Assembly: GCA_018401415.1 (NCBI GenBank)
Contig: JAGYKV010000009.1
Span: forward strand, 174,656-238,655
DNA: 64,000 bases
Source: Candidatus Nanopelagicales bacterium
Lineage (GTDB): Bacteria > Actinomycetota > Actinomycetes > S36-B12
Direction of reading: 5' to 3'
Under the pieces are notes generated by a model. It did no database searches. It was not told where the DNA came from and was given only the letters and a program-made list of their open reading frames with translations. Of this stretch, positions 1 through 10,211 are shown piece after piece (the stretch's first letter is position 1; each line of letters begins with the position of its first letter). The translations under genes were made by a program, and so were the position numbers.

Positions 1-156
1 GCAGCCACTCGGTTGAGCTACCTTGGCAGAACCACAACGCTCGAAACCAATACAAGCGCTACCAAACGCACTCAACCCATCTGAGGGACCCACCACAGCG
101 ACCCAGATAGCGCAACCACGCATTATCTAATTACTTATGCAGGTACGCTACTCCCC

Positions 157-987
157 ATGAGCACTCCCGGCTCCAATCCAGACAGTGGTCGGCGACGATC
201 CGATGTTCTCGATGCAATCTTTGAAGCGGTTGAGGAAAAACCCGCAGAAGCATCAACAGCTGCAACGCACCTATTTCGCTCCAAGGCACTCGCTCAGGTA
301 GACATTCCCAAACAGATTGACAATCTGCTTCCCATCACCTCACCGAAAATCTGGATAGCGATTGCAGGTGTAGCCGGCGTGCTGGTCGCCGCAATGATTT
401 ATGCAGCCGGCACACCCCAGGTCACCTCCGTCACGGCAACGGGGCGCGCTGTGGCCGAGTCGGGTGTGGTGACGGTGGGGACCATTGATGAAATCGTTCT
501 CAACAAAACGGAAGTCACTGAAGGAGCACAAGTGCGTCAAGGAGAACTTCTCGCCGAGGGAACCGGTGCCGGAGGCGCAACCGTGACCCTCACCGCACCC
601 ACCGACGGAACCATCTGGCAAATCCTGGCTTCCCCCGGGCAAGTGCTCGCCGGGGGTACGGCCGTGCTCACAATTCTTCCGCCGGGAAGCGACACTCAAG
701 TCTTTGTTCCCGTTCCACAGGATGCATCAGGTGGGCTGCAGGTGGGTCAAAGTGCACAAATATTTGGACCTGACTTCGCGGTGAGTGGGATCGTCTCAGC
801 AATATCTGAAACACCATTGCCCTCGGATCGAGCAGCCGCCCTCACGAGTCTGACTCTGAACCCCGCAGACACCTATATAGATGTATCCATTTCAACCGAT
901 CAAGCAATAACGCCCGGGGCGCAGGTCACCGTCGAGATCATTGAGTCTGAGTCCACACTCCTGCGTGAACTCGTCAACGTCGGTTAA
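157..987 (+). CDS. HlyD-like membrane-fusion/adaptor protein of an NHLP-type bacteriocin exporter
   Basis: This 276-residue protein has one N-terminal membrane segment (about residues 67-88, IWIAIAGVAGVLVAAMIYAAG). A biotinyl-lipoyl/barrel-sandwich region follows (about residues 100-175, with GTIDEIVLNKTEVTEGAQVRQGE), typical of HlyD/NHLM adaptors. In such systems the adaptor spans the cell envelope beside a peptidase-containing ABC exporter. It is the first gene of a plus-strand operon: the next gene starts 7 bases after its stop and encodes the C39 exporter. Family and position agree. It is shorter than proteobacterial HlyD, as expected without an outer membrane. The exact transported peptide is unknown. 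Confidence 0.8.
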   Translation: MSTPGSNPDSGRRRSDVLDAIFEAVEEKPAEASTAATHLFRSKALAQVDIPKQIDNLLPITSPKIWIAIAGVAGVLVAAMIYAAGTPQVTSVTATGRAVAESGVVTVGTIDEIVLNKTEVTEGAQVRQGELLAEGTGAGGATVTLTAPTDGTIWQILASPGQVLAGGTAVLTILPPGSDTQVFVPVPQDASGGLQVGQSAQIFGPDFAVSGIVSAISETPLPSDRAAALTSLTLNPADTYIDVSISTDQAITPGAQVTVEIIESESTLLRELVNVG

Positions 988-994
988 CCCTGAC

Positions 995-3217
995 ATGACC
1001 ACCACAGTTGCACCCGCAACAGCGGAACGAAAACCGCGCTCGCGCCACCGCGCCAAGGTGCCGTCAATCCTGCAGATGGAAGCCACCGAGTGCGGAGCCG
1101 CGAGTTTGGGCATGGTCCTAGCCCGGAACGGCAGATTCGTGGACCTCGACGAATTGCGCACCGCCTGTGGCGTCTCCCGCGATGGCGCTACCGCTAGAAA
1201 TATTTTGGTGGCGGCCCGCAATTACGGCCTACAGACCCGCGCGGTCAAGCGCGAACCCGAAGACCTCAAGAACCTCACCTTTCCATTGGTGATCCACTGG
1301 AAGTTCTACCACTACCTCGTGGTGGAGGGCTGGTACCCGGGAGGCTGGTATCTCAATGACCCCGCTGGCGGTCCCCGCAAATGCCCCGACGAAGAATTTG
1401 ATACTTCATTCACCGGGGTTGTCCTTTCGCTACAGCCGGGTGAGGAATTCGAGCCGGGTGGAAAACGCGCAGGCGTTATAGGTCGACTCTTCGCCTCAGC
1501 GGGAACCGTCGGTTCCGCCATGCTGGCCGCAGCAATTGTTGGACTCCTTCTTTTAGTCCCAACCCTGCTGACGCCCGCACTCATGACTCTCTTTGGCAAC
1601 GGCTTGAACAATCTCGCCGGCCTGGCAGCCGCAGCAACGGTCACAGGGTTGATCGTGGCTCTCGGTGTGCAGACCGTGCTGTACATCATCCAAGGTATTT
1701 TGAGTATTCGACTTTCCACCCGAATCACCGTGCGTCTGACCGCGAGTGTGGTGGACCGATTACTTAAACTCCCCGCGTCATTTCACGCCCAACGCGGGGC
1801 AGCTTCCATTGCCCAACGCGCTCTGATCATTGACGCCATGAGTGTGAGTGTCTCGACACTTGCACTAAATGTTGGGGTCGCAGCGATCACCGGGATCGTC
1901 GCGGGGATTGCGTTAGTGATTATTGATCCACTGATTGGTCTCACCGCCTTTGTCATTGCCGTTCTCACAGGTATTGCACTGCACTTTTCACTGCGCAAGG
2001 CTAAAGATGAAACTGCGAAAGTTCTCGTGGACACGATTGAGGCTGGCGCCACCATGGCATCAGCATTGTCACAGATTGAATCTGTCAAAGCAGCCGGCTC
2101 AGAAGACACAATCATTGCGCGAGGCGTTGCTGCTATCAACAAACAGGTGGAATCCGAGCAGCGGGTTGCATTACGAATGCTGGTTGTCAATGCCATCCCC
2201 ACATTTCTCACCGGCTTTGCGACCATCGCAATTTCTGGCATAGCGCTATTGCAGATTGTTAATGGCCGGATCGAACCTGGATCACTCCTTGCAGTGTTAG
2301 CAATCGCCGGTGTCATGATTGGCCCCCTCGCCCAACTGGCCGGGCTCATGGGTCAGGCTCAGATTCTGCGGCCAACACTTGATCAAATCGATGACATTTT
2401 GCATGCTCCCCTTGATGACAATGAGCAGTCTGAGGTTGACAGTGACGAGGCTGCCAATGAACATGAGTCGGAGGCAGGTGAAGGCGCACCGAGTGCTCTG
2501 ACCGGGGAGTTACGAGCTGTCAACGTCACATTCGGCTACAGCCGACTGGCTCCGCCGATCCTCACCGATCTGGATCTGCACCTTCCACCGGGTGGACGCG
2601 TTGCTCTGGTGGGTCCATCGGGCTGCGGTAAGTCGACCATCTCTCGATTGGTCACCGGCCTGTATCAACCATGGGGCGGCGAGATCCTTGTGGATGGACT
2701 CCCCCGACGCAAACATGCTTCCGTGGTGTTGACCGATGGAATCGCCCTCGTTGACCAAGATGTCACCATTTTTGCAGGCTCAATTAGAGACAACGTCACT
2801 CTCTGGGATCCAGATATTCGTGACACCGATGTGCACAAGGCACTCGAGGACGCCCAGTTGGCACACGATGTCGCCACACGACCGGGCGGATTGGAAGCAG
2901 TGCTCTCTGAGGGCGGATCGGATCTGTCCGGTGGCCAACGCCAACGGCTGGAAATTGCGCGCGCATTGGCGCGCAATCCAAGAATCCTTGTCCTCGATGA
3001 AGCAACGAGTGCACTCGATCCACCTACCGAGGCACTCATTGATCAAGCTATTCGGCGCCGCGGAATCACTTGCCTGGTGATTGCTCATCGACTGTCCACT
3101 ATTCGCGACAGCGACGAAATTGTGGTGCTCGAGCGAGGAATGGTTGTCGAGCGCGGAACACATGAATCTCTGATGGCCGAGCAGGGGGCCTACTCCCGGT
3201 TGGTGAATGCCGGATGA
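995..3217 (+). CDS. NHLP-family bacteriocin ABC exporter with C39 peptidase domain
   Basis: This is a bifunctional exporter of about 740 residues. The N-terminal C39 cysteine peptidase cuts leader peptides at double-glycine-type sites: the catalytic Cys is in MEATECGAASLGM, the His in FYHYLVVEGW, and the Asp in the NDPAGG stretch. Several transmembrane helices follow, then an ABC ATPase with Walker A GPSGCGKST, signature LSGGQRQR and Walker B ILVLDEATSALD. All catalytic motifs look intact. I chose the ATG at 995 rather than an in-frame one at 941, which would overlap the adaptor gene. The stop overlaps the next start by 4 bases (ATGA), so the two exporter genes are translationally coupled. 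It should process and export the product of the LanM encoded downstream. Confidence 0.9.
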   Translation: MTTTVAPATAERKPRSRHRAKVPSILQMEATECGAASLGMVLARNGRFVDLDELRTACGVSRDGATARNILVAARNYGLQTRAVKREPEDLKNLTFPLVIHWKFYHYLVVEGWYPGGWYLNDPAGGPRKCPDEEFDTSFTGVVLSLQPGEEFEPGGKRAGVIGRLFASAGTVGSAMLAAAIVGLLLLVPTLLTPALMTLFGNGLNNLAGLAAAATVTGLIVALGVQTVLYIIQGILSIRLSTRITVRLTASVVDRLLKLPASFHAQRGAASIAQRALIIDAMSVSVSTLALNVGVAAITGIVAGIALVIIDPLIGLTAFVIAVLTGIALHFSLRKAKDETAKVLVDTIEAGATMASALSQIESVKAAGSEDTIIARGVAAINKQVESEQRVALRMLVVNAIPTFLTGFATIAISGIALLQIVNGRIEPGSLLAVLAIAGVMIGPLAQLAGLMGQAQILRPTLDQIDDILHAPLDDNEQSEVDSDEAANEHESEAGEGAPSALTGELRAVNVTFGYSRLAPPILTDLDLHLPPGGRVALVGPSGCGKSTISRLVTGLYQPWGGEILVDGLPRRKHASVVLTDGIALVDQDVTIFAGSIRDNVTLWDPDIRDTDVHKALEDAQLAHDVATRPGGLEAVLSEGGSDLSGGQRQRLEIARALARNPRILVLDEATSALDPPTEALIDQAIRRRGITCLVIAHRLSTIRDSDEIVVLERGMVVERGTHESLMAEQGAYSRLVNAG

Positions 3218-6120
3218 CTCCCCCAACAGAAATCAGAGAGTTCACCGGCGCCACAGCCATGTATCCCGCCGCTGGAAACACTTTTGAAGTACTCACCGGT
3301 GAATTACTCGTGTTTGCCGAACTAGCCAACGGACGCCGACTTCCCATCACCACTCTGCAAAGTGGCGCGATCATGAGCGGGTGCGCAATAACTGACTCCC
3401 AAACTCGTCTGCTCGTCACCTCGCAACAGGGCACCACTCTTCGGAAGTCAACGATCGCGGAAATGCTCAATGCAGAGGTAATCAATTCGCAGGTGACACA
3501 ACATGGCGCACCAACGGATTCCAATCAGCACTCTTCTGTCCACCAATTTGATCAGTGGATCTATGCACTGAGTCAGGCTGCGCTCAATGGCCGCTGGGCC
3601 ACCAAAGTTGTCGCGCCGGAGGCCGTCGGATCCCTTCGGTTGGCACCCGGTGAATCTGTCGTACCAATCGCCACACCGGTTCCCCCATCGGATCATTCAG
3701 TACTGGGTTGGCTCAAGGTGACATCCGGCTCTGCCGCATTGTGCGGGTGGCGTGATGCCCAGGTAGGTGTGCTGGATTCTTCGATACCGATTACCCGAGG
3801 CGTGTGGCTGACAAGTGGACTTCGGTGTCAGATTGCTCGCGCGCCAGAACCCGCAGATTCGCAAGGATGGTCACAGGCACTTGACCTTATGGCTCGCCTT
3901 ACCCTGGAGGCGGTTCGCGCGATTGATGCGGATCAGGATCTTAATTCGATCGAGCGACGGTTCGTAGCCGAGGAACTTGCGCAAACCGAAACCCTTCAAG
4001 GAATTGACCTTCTCGCCGGTGCGGTGGTCGGACCAATTGCTCGGCCTCGAGTGCTGCGCAATACAAGTTCTGCAGCGCTGGCCGCAGCATTCACCACGGT
4101 GGAGACAACGGGGTTTTCACTCGATGAAACCGACCGTGATCGAGCCCAAGCCCAGGTCTTGACCGGACGTGACCCGTTCACGGCGGCGGGTGCTTCATGC
4201 GGTGCTCGTGCTCGCGCAATTGACCTAGCCCCATTGTGGTTCACGCTGGAAGGTCCACCACTCGTCGCTGCAACTCGCGACAATCATTTCGTCTCCCTCA
4301 CCTGGCAGGGTCGCAGTTGGACCGTGACCGATCCACAACTCCCGGGAGTTCAGCACCCACTGGATCAGGAGTGGCGTGAGCGACTGAACGGGAGAGCATG
4401 GGAATTTGTTCCTATCCTCCCTCCTACTTCACTCGGTTTGAGTGCACTTGCTCGACTTGGTTTCCGTCGCTCTGGTCGGGACCTCTCCCTGGTCGCGATC
4501 CTTACGGCGGGTCTCGCGGCGCTGGCCTTTTTCACCCCGTTCATTCTGGGTAAGGTTGCCGGCGCGGTTACAAACACTGACATCCGCTCGGTACTCGCCG
4601 CGTTACTCACCCTGTTCATCCTGTTGCTTGTGAGCGTTTCTTGGCAATACGTGCGAAGCGTCGCGCTACTACGAATTCGCGTCCGAGGCACCGCACTCAC
4701 CAGCGGTGCAGTGTGGGATCGAATTATGCGATTGCGCACCACGTGGCATGACAAACATTCCATGGGTGAACGGATGACGCAATCCTCCGCCGTCGCGATG
4801 GCTTCGACCGCTGTTCCCGATGCAATCATTGTCGGGCTTCTTGACACGGTTGCGATCTTGGGTGGGCTTGCGGCCATTGCCACCACCAGCACGCCGCTAC
4901 TGATCGCTGCCATCCTCTTGCTGTCCATCCAATTGCTTGTCAATCTCTGGCTCACCCGCGAGAGTGCCCGCCGGACCCTCGCCCGAGTTACCGCTCACTC
5001 GGCAGCTCAGGGGCGCCTATTGGAAACCCTGCAAGCGGTCAATCGACTTCGGGTATCAGGTGCCGAGTCACGTGCCTTCAAGCGTTGGGCGGCGCTACAG
5101 GCGAAACTCACTCGCGCTGATCTTTCCGTTCGTCGAATCGCCATGGCTCAAGCGGTGATCATCAGTGTCTGGCCCGTTCTCGGACTCATTGTGATCGTCG
5201 CTGTCGCCGGTGCTACCGGTGCAACATTCGGTGACTTCGTCACAGCACAAGCAGCCCTCGCCATCGCAACAACCACCTTGGCTGTCACAGCGTTCTCTGC
5301 AAGTGCCCTGTTCAATGGCCGTGCCGTGATCAGCAAGGTGGAACCCGTACTTGCAGCAATTCCCGAAGGTGGCGGCGATGGCGTTGACCCGGGTCAGATC
5401 AGCGGCGGGGTTACGCTCAATGACATTGTTTTCCGTTACGAACCTGGTTCACGGCCGGTCCTTGACGGCGTGAGTTTCAGTATTAGCCCTGGTGAGCAAG
5501 TCGCAATTGTCGGCCCTTCCGGCTGTGGCAAGACAACTCTCATGCGAATACTGCTGGGACTGGAGGAACAGGAGTCTGGGGTTGTGACAATCGATGGCCA
5601 GGACTTGGCCGTTCTCGATCTCCCCTCTTTCCGGAGACAAGTCGGAAGTGTGCTGCAGTCCTCGAAACTGCTCCCCGGTCCTATTCGCGACAATGTTGAC
5701 ATGGGCCGTGGCCTCACGAGCAAAGAGATCTGGCAGGCACTCGAGTGGGCATGTGTCGCAGAAGAAGTGCGCGCCATGGGCATGGGCCTTGACACACCCG
5801 TCGTTGATGGTGGCGGCACCGTGTCTGGCGGTCAGCGCCAGCGGATTCTTCTCGCCCGGGCGTTAGCGAGCAACCCACGCATGCTGATCCTCGATGAAGC
5901 CACGAGCGCTCTGGACAATGTCACTCAAGGAAGTATTGTTGAACACCTTGAGAACCTGCGGTTAACCCGCATCCTGATCGCGCACCGACTCTCAACAATT
6001 CAAGGCGCCGATCGAATCATTGTGATCGCGGACGGCCGAGTCGCTCAACAGGGAACCTTTGAAGAACTCGTGTCTCAACCCGGTCACTTCGCAGACCTCG
6101 TTCAACGCCAAGTGGTCTAG
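3214..6120 (+). CDS. NHLP bacteriocin ABC transporter, permease/ATP-binding subunit
   Basis: This 968-residue protein starts with a long soluble domain of about 400 residues that has no peptidase motif, as is usual for the second subunit of NHLP export systems. An exporter transmembrane domain follows (about residues 420-700). The ABC ATPase has Walker A GPSGCGKTTLM, signature VSGGQRQR and Walker B MLILDEATSALD. It overlaps the C39 exporter by 4 bases and probably forms a heteromeric exporter with it. The motifs are complete and the gene looks functional. It is the last gene of the operon; downstream lie a stray IS end and genes of the opposite strand. Confidence 0.88.
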   Translation: MTPPTEIREFTGATAMYPAAGNTFEVLTGELLVFAELANGRRLPITTLQSGAIMSGCAITDSQTRLLVTSQQGTTLRKSTIAEMLNAEVINSQVTQHGAPTDSNQHSSVHQFDQWIYALSQAALNGRWATKVVAPEAVGSLRLAPGESVVPIATPVPPSDHSVLGWLKVTSGSAALCGWRDAQVGVLDSSIPITRGVWLTSGLRCQIARAPEPADSQGWSQALDLMARLTLEAVRAIDADQDLNSIERRFVAEELAQTETLQGIDLLAGAVVGPIARPRVLRNTSSAALAAAFTTVETTGFSLDETDRDRAQAQVLTGRDPFTAAGASCGARARAIDLAPLWFTLEGPPLVAATRDNHFVSLTWQGRSWTVTDPQLPGVQHPLDQEWRERLNGRAWEFVPILPPTSLGLSALARLGFRRSGRDLSLVAILTAGLAALAFFTPFILGKVAGAVTNTDIRSVLAALLTLFILLLVSVSWQYVRSVALLRIRVRGTALTSGAVWDRIMRLRTTWHDKHSMGERMTQSSAVAMASTAVPDAIIVGLLDTVAILGGLAAIATTSTPLLIAAILLLSIQLLVNLWLTRESARRTLARVTAHSAAQGRLLETLQAVNRLRVSGAESRAFKRWAALQAKLTRADLSVRRIAMAQAVIISVWPVLGLIVIVAVAGATGATFGDFVTAQAALAIATTTLAVTAFSASALFNGRAVISKVEPVLAAIPEGGGDGVDPGQISGGVTLNDIVFRYEPGSRPVLDGVSFSISPGEQVAIVGPSGCGKTTLMRILLGLEEQESGVVTIDGQDLAVLDLPSFRRQVGSVLQSSKLLPGPIRDNVDMGRGLTSKEIWQALEWACVAEEVRAMGMGLDTPVVDGGGTVSGGQRQRILLARALASNPRMLILDEATSALDNVTQGSIVEHLENLRLTRILIAHRLSTIQGADRIIVIADGRVAQQGTFEELVSQPGHFADLVQRQVV

Positions 6121-6196
6121 AGACCAGAGGAAAAGCCTGACCCTACACCCCAGCTGCGACATGCGTGAGCCCGGACCAAAAACCGGGGTCAGATTA

Positions 6197-6223
6197 ACTG
6201 GCGTACTAAACGGGGGCAGGTCA
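6197..6223 (-). repeat. Orphan 27-bp IS end, identical to the left end of the IS3-family element at 10266
   Basis: These 27 bases are the exact reverse complement of the first 27 bases of the insertion sequence that begins at 10266 (TGACCTGCCCCCGTTTAG and on). No transposase lies beside it. The outer edge of this fragment faces right and that of the intact element faces left, so the SBP fragment and lanM sit between two inverted IS ends. Just left of it, GGGGTCAGATTA resembles the other IS terminus (GGGGTCAGGTCA) at 10 of 12 positions, so this may be the scar of an internally deleted copy. Confidence 0.85.
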
Positions 6224-6332
6224 ACCCATCGAGGGCTCCCCGGCAGGGATGTAGGTCAGCTGACCGCTCAAGGTTAGGAAGAGATGTCCCCGGTCGACCA
6301 CCGTGAAAACACGGTACGCAGCATGGCCGTGC

Positions 6333-6809
6333 CTACTCCGTTTCGGGGGCATTGGTCACATTGGCGGTGAACTCCTCAACTGCACCTGCCTCGAGTCCCC
6401 ATCGACCAAGGAGGTCGGTATACGTTCCGTCCCTGCCCAAGGTCTCTAACGCAGACTGCAGTTCCTCGGATAGCCCGGAATTGCCCTTCGCTACTGCGAC
6501 GCCGTATGGCTGGGCTTCCACGTAGGTTTCGACCACGGATAGCCGACCAAAACTCTGGTTGGCCAAGTGAGCAATAAAAGGATCGTCCGCGACGATGGCG
6601 TCGATGCGGCCTGTAGTGACGTCTGCAACTGCGGGAGTCAACGAGTCGTAGGGGACAGCGGTGATCGGTTTTGAGCCACCGCTGACGCAATCTTCGGATA
6701 CTCGCGGCAGATAGTCCTGGAACTGGGCACTTCCACTCACTGCACCAACCCGTGATCCGCATGGATCGATCGGGGTGAAATCAGACCCGCGAGCGGAGAA
6801 AAGCCCGAA
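6333..6809 (-). pseudogene. C-terminal fragment of an amino-acid-type ABC solute-binding protein
   Basis: The frame reads through typical solute-binding lobe sequence, including DFTPIDPCGSRVGAVSGSAQ, VTTGRIDAIVADDP and QPYGVAVAKGNSGL. The N-terminal half, with signal peptide and lipobox, is absent. The readable frame begins immediately after the TGA stop of lanM, so the break point coincides with the lanM 3' end. The family is the polar amino-acid binding proteins of ABC importers. No permease or ATPase is next to it, so it is a relic left by a rearrangement. It is not a copy of the intact binding protein at 46.8-47.7 kb, which has a different sequence. Confidence 0.75.
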
Positions 6810-9800
6810 TCACCGTTGATTGGTTCCGCCCACGAGCAGGGGTACGAGTGCGGTGCTCGACGGTCCAACCAGGGATGCAAAAGCAATCCCGGAGAGCCCT
6901 TGCATGAACGTGGGAATCAAATGCGGGGTCTCATACCCCGCCCGTGCGGTTCCACGTGGACCCAAGGCGAAACCACAGTCCTGCACCGCACGTGCCTGAA
7001 TCGAGGCCACGAGGTCGCCCGCGGTAGCAACCCACTCGGGGCGTTGCGTTGAGCGACCCATGAGCCCTAGCGCTATCGCTCGACCGGAGTTGCCGCAACA
7101 CACGTGATCCCTTGGCTGCAGCTCCAGCGAAGTCATCGCTTCGGCGCTGACTTCTAGGGCGCGCCGCCAAAGCAACGCATCAGGGTGCTCGGGCAGCAGT
7201 TCCAGGGCTCGCATCCGAGCCAGACCGACACCTGGTGCCCCCGCGCACCAGCCCAACATGAAGCGGCGTTCGTCACCTGGCATTCGGAAGTCTGGCCAGT
7301 TGCCTTCATCCGTATCGAAAACGGAATCCTCGTAGGCGAAGGCTCTCGCGGCCGCTGCCACCATCGCCTCGTCTTCAAGAGCCACACCTGCCTCGAGGAG
7401 AGCGAGTCCCATTCCGCTGGCTCCATGCCCCAGTCCGGTCAGCGGGCTGCCCGCGCGCCCGAAACCTGGCCCCGAGAGTATCCACCCTCCGCTGGCGTCC
7501 TGCGCCTGCATGAGCCGACTAGCCATGGCAGCCGTGAGGTCCCTGCCCGTGTCAGTTCGGCTCGCGAAGTTCGCAACAACGCCCAGCGAGCCGGCAACCC
7601 CGCCGATCACTTCCAGGCTGCTATCACTAGCGATCAGATCTCGGTCTATGTGAGCCACCGCAGTGGCCAGCAGATCAGCCGCCGGTGGGTACCAACCCTC
7701 GTTTTCCAGCATCGCCAGCAGTCTGAGCACACCCCCGTATCCGGCGAACCCCAGCCCCAGGTCGCGCTGGGTGCGAAACCGCATCCCGTCGTCGCCCAGC
7801 ATGGTGATCAGCGGTTGCATTGCCCGCTCCGCAAAGGCTTGATCGTCTGCATTGTCACTCACGGACGCCTGGGCGAATAGTGTTGCCGCGATACCCGCCT
7901 GGCCTCCGTATAACTCCGGGGCGGCGAGTTCAAGGGACATCTGCCCTGAGCGGGATGCAATGCCAAGCACCAGCCAGGTGGGCGCACCTATCCGATCAGT
8001 TAGCGATGTCTGGCGAAGCGCCGTCAGGATTTCTGCGGCCTCCACCACTGGTCGGTCGCGTGAGGTGCTGGCCGGTGAAGGGCCTGTGCTCAACGAAATG
8101 GCACCCCCGATTAGCGAGGACTGCCATGCGAGATCCTGCTCGGACATTCGCGACAGTCGGTTGACGGCCTCCGTGATTCCGTCCTGGTTGATGAGCCCCG
8201 CGATGGGCACCTGGGTCTCCATTAGGTGGGTATCACCTAACACGATGTCGAAGTAGGGAATGTCCCATCTCTCCATTGCATCTACTTCAGCGTGAAAGAC
8301 ATCCCACATGTTCGTCCGCTCTTCATGGACCAGACTCGATCGGGAAAGCCGATCCAGTTCAAAGCCGCGGGCAAGGCACGAGCGAAGACTCTGCGGGCTG
8401 CTGGCGCGGTTCTGCAAGATCGCATACACACTTGTGTTGCGCAGGACTACACGTTTGCGCAACCCGGCAAACCTGCGCATAGCGCGAGTCACATCAACCC
8501 GATGCTCAGCCTTCATTAACCAGCGATACATCTCGCCGAATCCTTCGATCAAATCGCCCGCATGCATCGTCAACGGGTTGGGCACGCCCACCGGCACCGG
8601 CAGGCTATGGGGTTGCGGCATCACTTCGAGTACTGTCCCGCGTTTCATATCGTCTGAATTCACAGCGAGCCACGTACGGACTTCGGTGTCCGCCGCTCCC
8701 GTTGCGGACTCGACTCCCAGTGCACTGATGTCCACGGCATCCTGACCAGCAGCGAAGGCTTTAGCGGCGGGGAGCATGCCCAGATTGAGAATCCAGTCCT
8801 CGATCTCCTCCGGGAGATGGTCGAGTACCTGCTCGACATCTGTCTGCGGGCGAACCTCAAACAAAGTCTCCGCATCAATGAGCACCAAGTGTTCCTTGTG
8901 TGCGATTAGGTTTTCGAAGTGACAATCGCTGGCCCTGAGCAGGTGAAGCATCGCCATCAGTCGACCGACATTGCGATAGAACGCCGGCAGCCGATCCGGG
9001 TCGCAGGGCACGTGTTTAACGAAGAGGGAATAGCCGTACTGATCCCCCACGGCGAATACGTGGCTCACTTCGCTGCTATGACCGCCCGCGACGGAATCTA
9101 CGTCAAGGGATGTGAAGTCATCCCGATCGAAAGCCGTCATCACGGTACGGCGAAATCTCTCGTACTCCTGTTCCAGCCGTAGGTCCTTGGGCTTGTAGAC
9201 CACGCGTGGGGCGTTGCCGCCGAAGGTCAGGATCGCCACGCTCGTACGCCCTCGGTGCGGGTCGCTGAGTCCCCACTCAACTCCGGTCAGTGGTGCTGTC
9301 GGATCAACACCGAACTCGCGAGCCAGAACAGACCGATCACCTTCGATACGGCGCACGAGCAGCGAGGCATTGCGCCGCCAGTACTCACAGACGGTCGCGA
9401 TTGCCCGTCCTGCAACGGGAAACTCTCTCAAGAACGGAACCAAACCCGATGTGACAAATTGGTGACAGTAGCTGCGATAGGCCGTCCCTGCCCGCTGTTC
9501 GTTGAGCGAGGACCTCAACACATTGGACAACTGCCGTGCCAGTGCACAGGCCAAGTCGTTCCAGGCGCACTGCTCAACATTGCAGCAATCGCTCACCTCC
9601 AATTGCACCCTCTGCAACTCGAACTCAACGATGGGCCACACGGCGTGGATATAGGGGATCGGCTCGTCCTTTTCCCGCTGGGCATCTTCAATTGTCCGAT
9701 CAGTGGCTTTCCACCACGCTGATTCGTCAGCTTCCTCGTCGGATAGTGCCGACTGCGCCACCGCAGTCATCATGGTGTGAAGCTCGTCGAGCCACACGGG

Positions 9801-10211
9801 ATTGTCACCTTTGGGTGAATGACATTCGACCAAGTGGCGGGCACCATCAAGTCCTAGACCGTCCCAATCCAACCGCTTGGCAAAAGCACCCGGCCCCGTG
9901 CGCTCAATAAGTGCCTGCCATGCCTCCAGCGCCTGCCAACCGTCACCACCACTGTCGGGTTCAATCGACCGCTGATCCGCAGACGCCCGTAACCGTTCAC
10001 CCCACGGCAAACCGTGTAGCTTCAGGAGCTCATCGAGATCCTCTGGGACTAAATCATCAGGTGCGATCTTGGGATCATCAAGCATTGGCGCAGTCATACC
10101 CCCGCCAAGGAGCTCCAAGGTCGATTCCGCTCCACTGTAAACCGCATCTAATGGCTCATCGGGCCAGTCAGCTTCCTGACTTCCGTTTCCCTTAGGACTA
10201 TTTAGTGACAC
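6810..10211 (-). CDS. lanM: Class II lanthipeptide synthetase (LanM), CCG (ProcM-like) type
   Basis: This 1133-residue enzyme should dehydrate Ser/Thr and then cyclise Cys onto the dehydro residues of a precursor peptide. The N-terminal half is the DUF4135 dehydratase domain (for example VVYKPKDLRLEQEYERF and HFENLIAHKEHLVLIDAETLF). The C-terminal part is a LanC-like cyclase with WCAGAPGVGLARM and DHVCCGNSGRA. The CCG motif suggests three Cys zinc ligands, as in ProcM-like synthetases that are known to be promiscuous; most LanMs have CHG. The start is a GTG preceded by GAGGGGAA, 7-8 bases upstream. The gene is antisense to the exporter genes, its promoter side is occupied by an IS, and no precursor gene lies next to it. 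Confidence 0.92.
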   Translation of the reverse strand: MSLNSPKGNGSQEADWPDEPLDAVYSGAESTLELLGGGMTAPMLDDPKIAPDDLVPEDLDELLKLHGLPWGERLRASADQRSIEPDSGGDGWQALEAWQALIERTGPGAFAKRLDWDGLGLDGARHLVECHSPKGDNPVWLDELHTMMTAVAQSALSDEEADESAWWKATDRTIEDAQREKDEPIPYIHAVWPIVEFELQRVQLEVSDCCNVEQCAWNDLACALARQLSNVLRSSLNEQRAGTAYRSYCHQFVTSGLVPFLREFPVAGRAIATVCEYWRRNASLLVRRIEGDRSVLAREFGVDPTAPLTGVEWGLSDPHRGRTSVAILTFGGNAPRVVYKPKDLRLEQEYERFRRTVMTAFDRDDFTSLDVDSVAGGHSSEVSHVFAVGDQYGYSLFVKHVPCDPDRLPAFYRNVGRLMAMLHLLRASDCHFENLIAHKEHLVLIDAETLFEVRPQTDVEQVLDHLPEEIEDWILNLGMLPAAKAFAAGQDAVDISALGVESATGAADTEVRTWLAVNSDDMKRGTVLEVMPQPHSLPVPVGVPNPLTMHAGDLIEGFGEMYRWLMKAEHRVDVTRAMRRFAGLRKRVVLRNTSVYAILQNRASSPQSLRSCLARGFELDRLSRSSLVHEERTNMWDVFHAEVDAMERWDIPYFDIVLGDTHLMETQVPIAGLINQDGITEAVNRLSRMSEQDLAWQSSLIGGAISLSTGPSPASTSRDRPVVEAAEILTALRQTSLTDRIGAPTWLVLGIASRSGQMSLELAAPELYGGQAGIAATLFAQASVSDNADDQAFAERAMQPLITMLGDDGMRFRTQRDLGLGFAGYGGVLRLLAMLENEGWYPPAADLLATAVAHIDRDLIASDSSLEVIGGVAGSLGVVANFASRTDTGRDLTAAMASRLMQAQDASGGWILSGPGFGRAGSPLTGLGHGASGMGLALLEAGVALEDEAMVAAAARAFAYEDSVFDTDEGNWPDFRMPGDERRFMLGWCAGAPGVGLARMRALELLPEHPDALLWRRALEVSAEAMTSLELQPRDHVCCGNSGRAIALGLMGRSTQRPEWVATAGDLVASIQARAVQDCGFALGPRGTARAGYETPHLIPTFMQGLSGIAFASLVGPSSTALVPLLVGGTNQR

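Noticed and set aside
1..30. tRNA-like stretch on the minus strand (GCCAAGGTAGCTCAACCGAGTGG) at the window edge
   Set aside because: The D-arm is suggestive, but the rest lies outside the window and the D-stem does not close within the visible bases, so I cannot call a tRNA.
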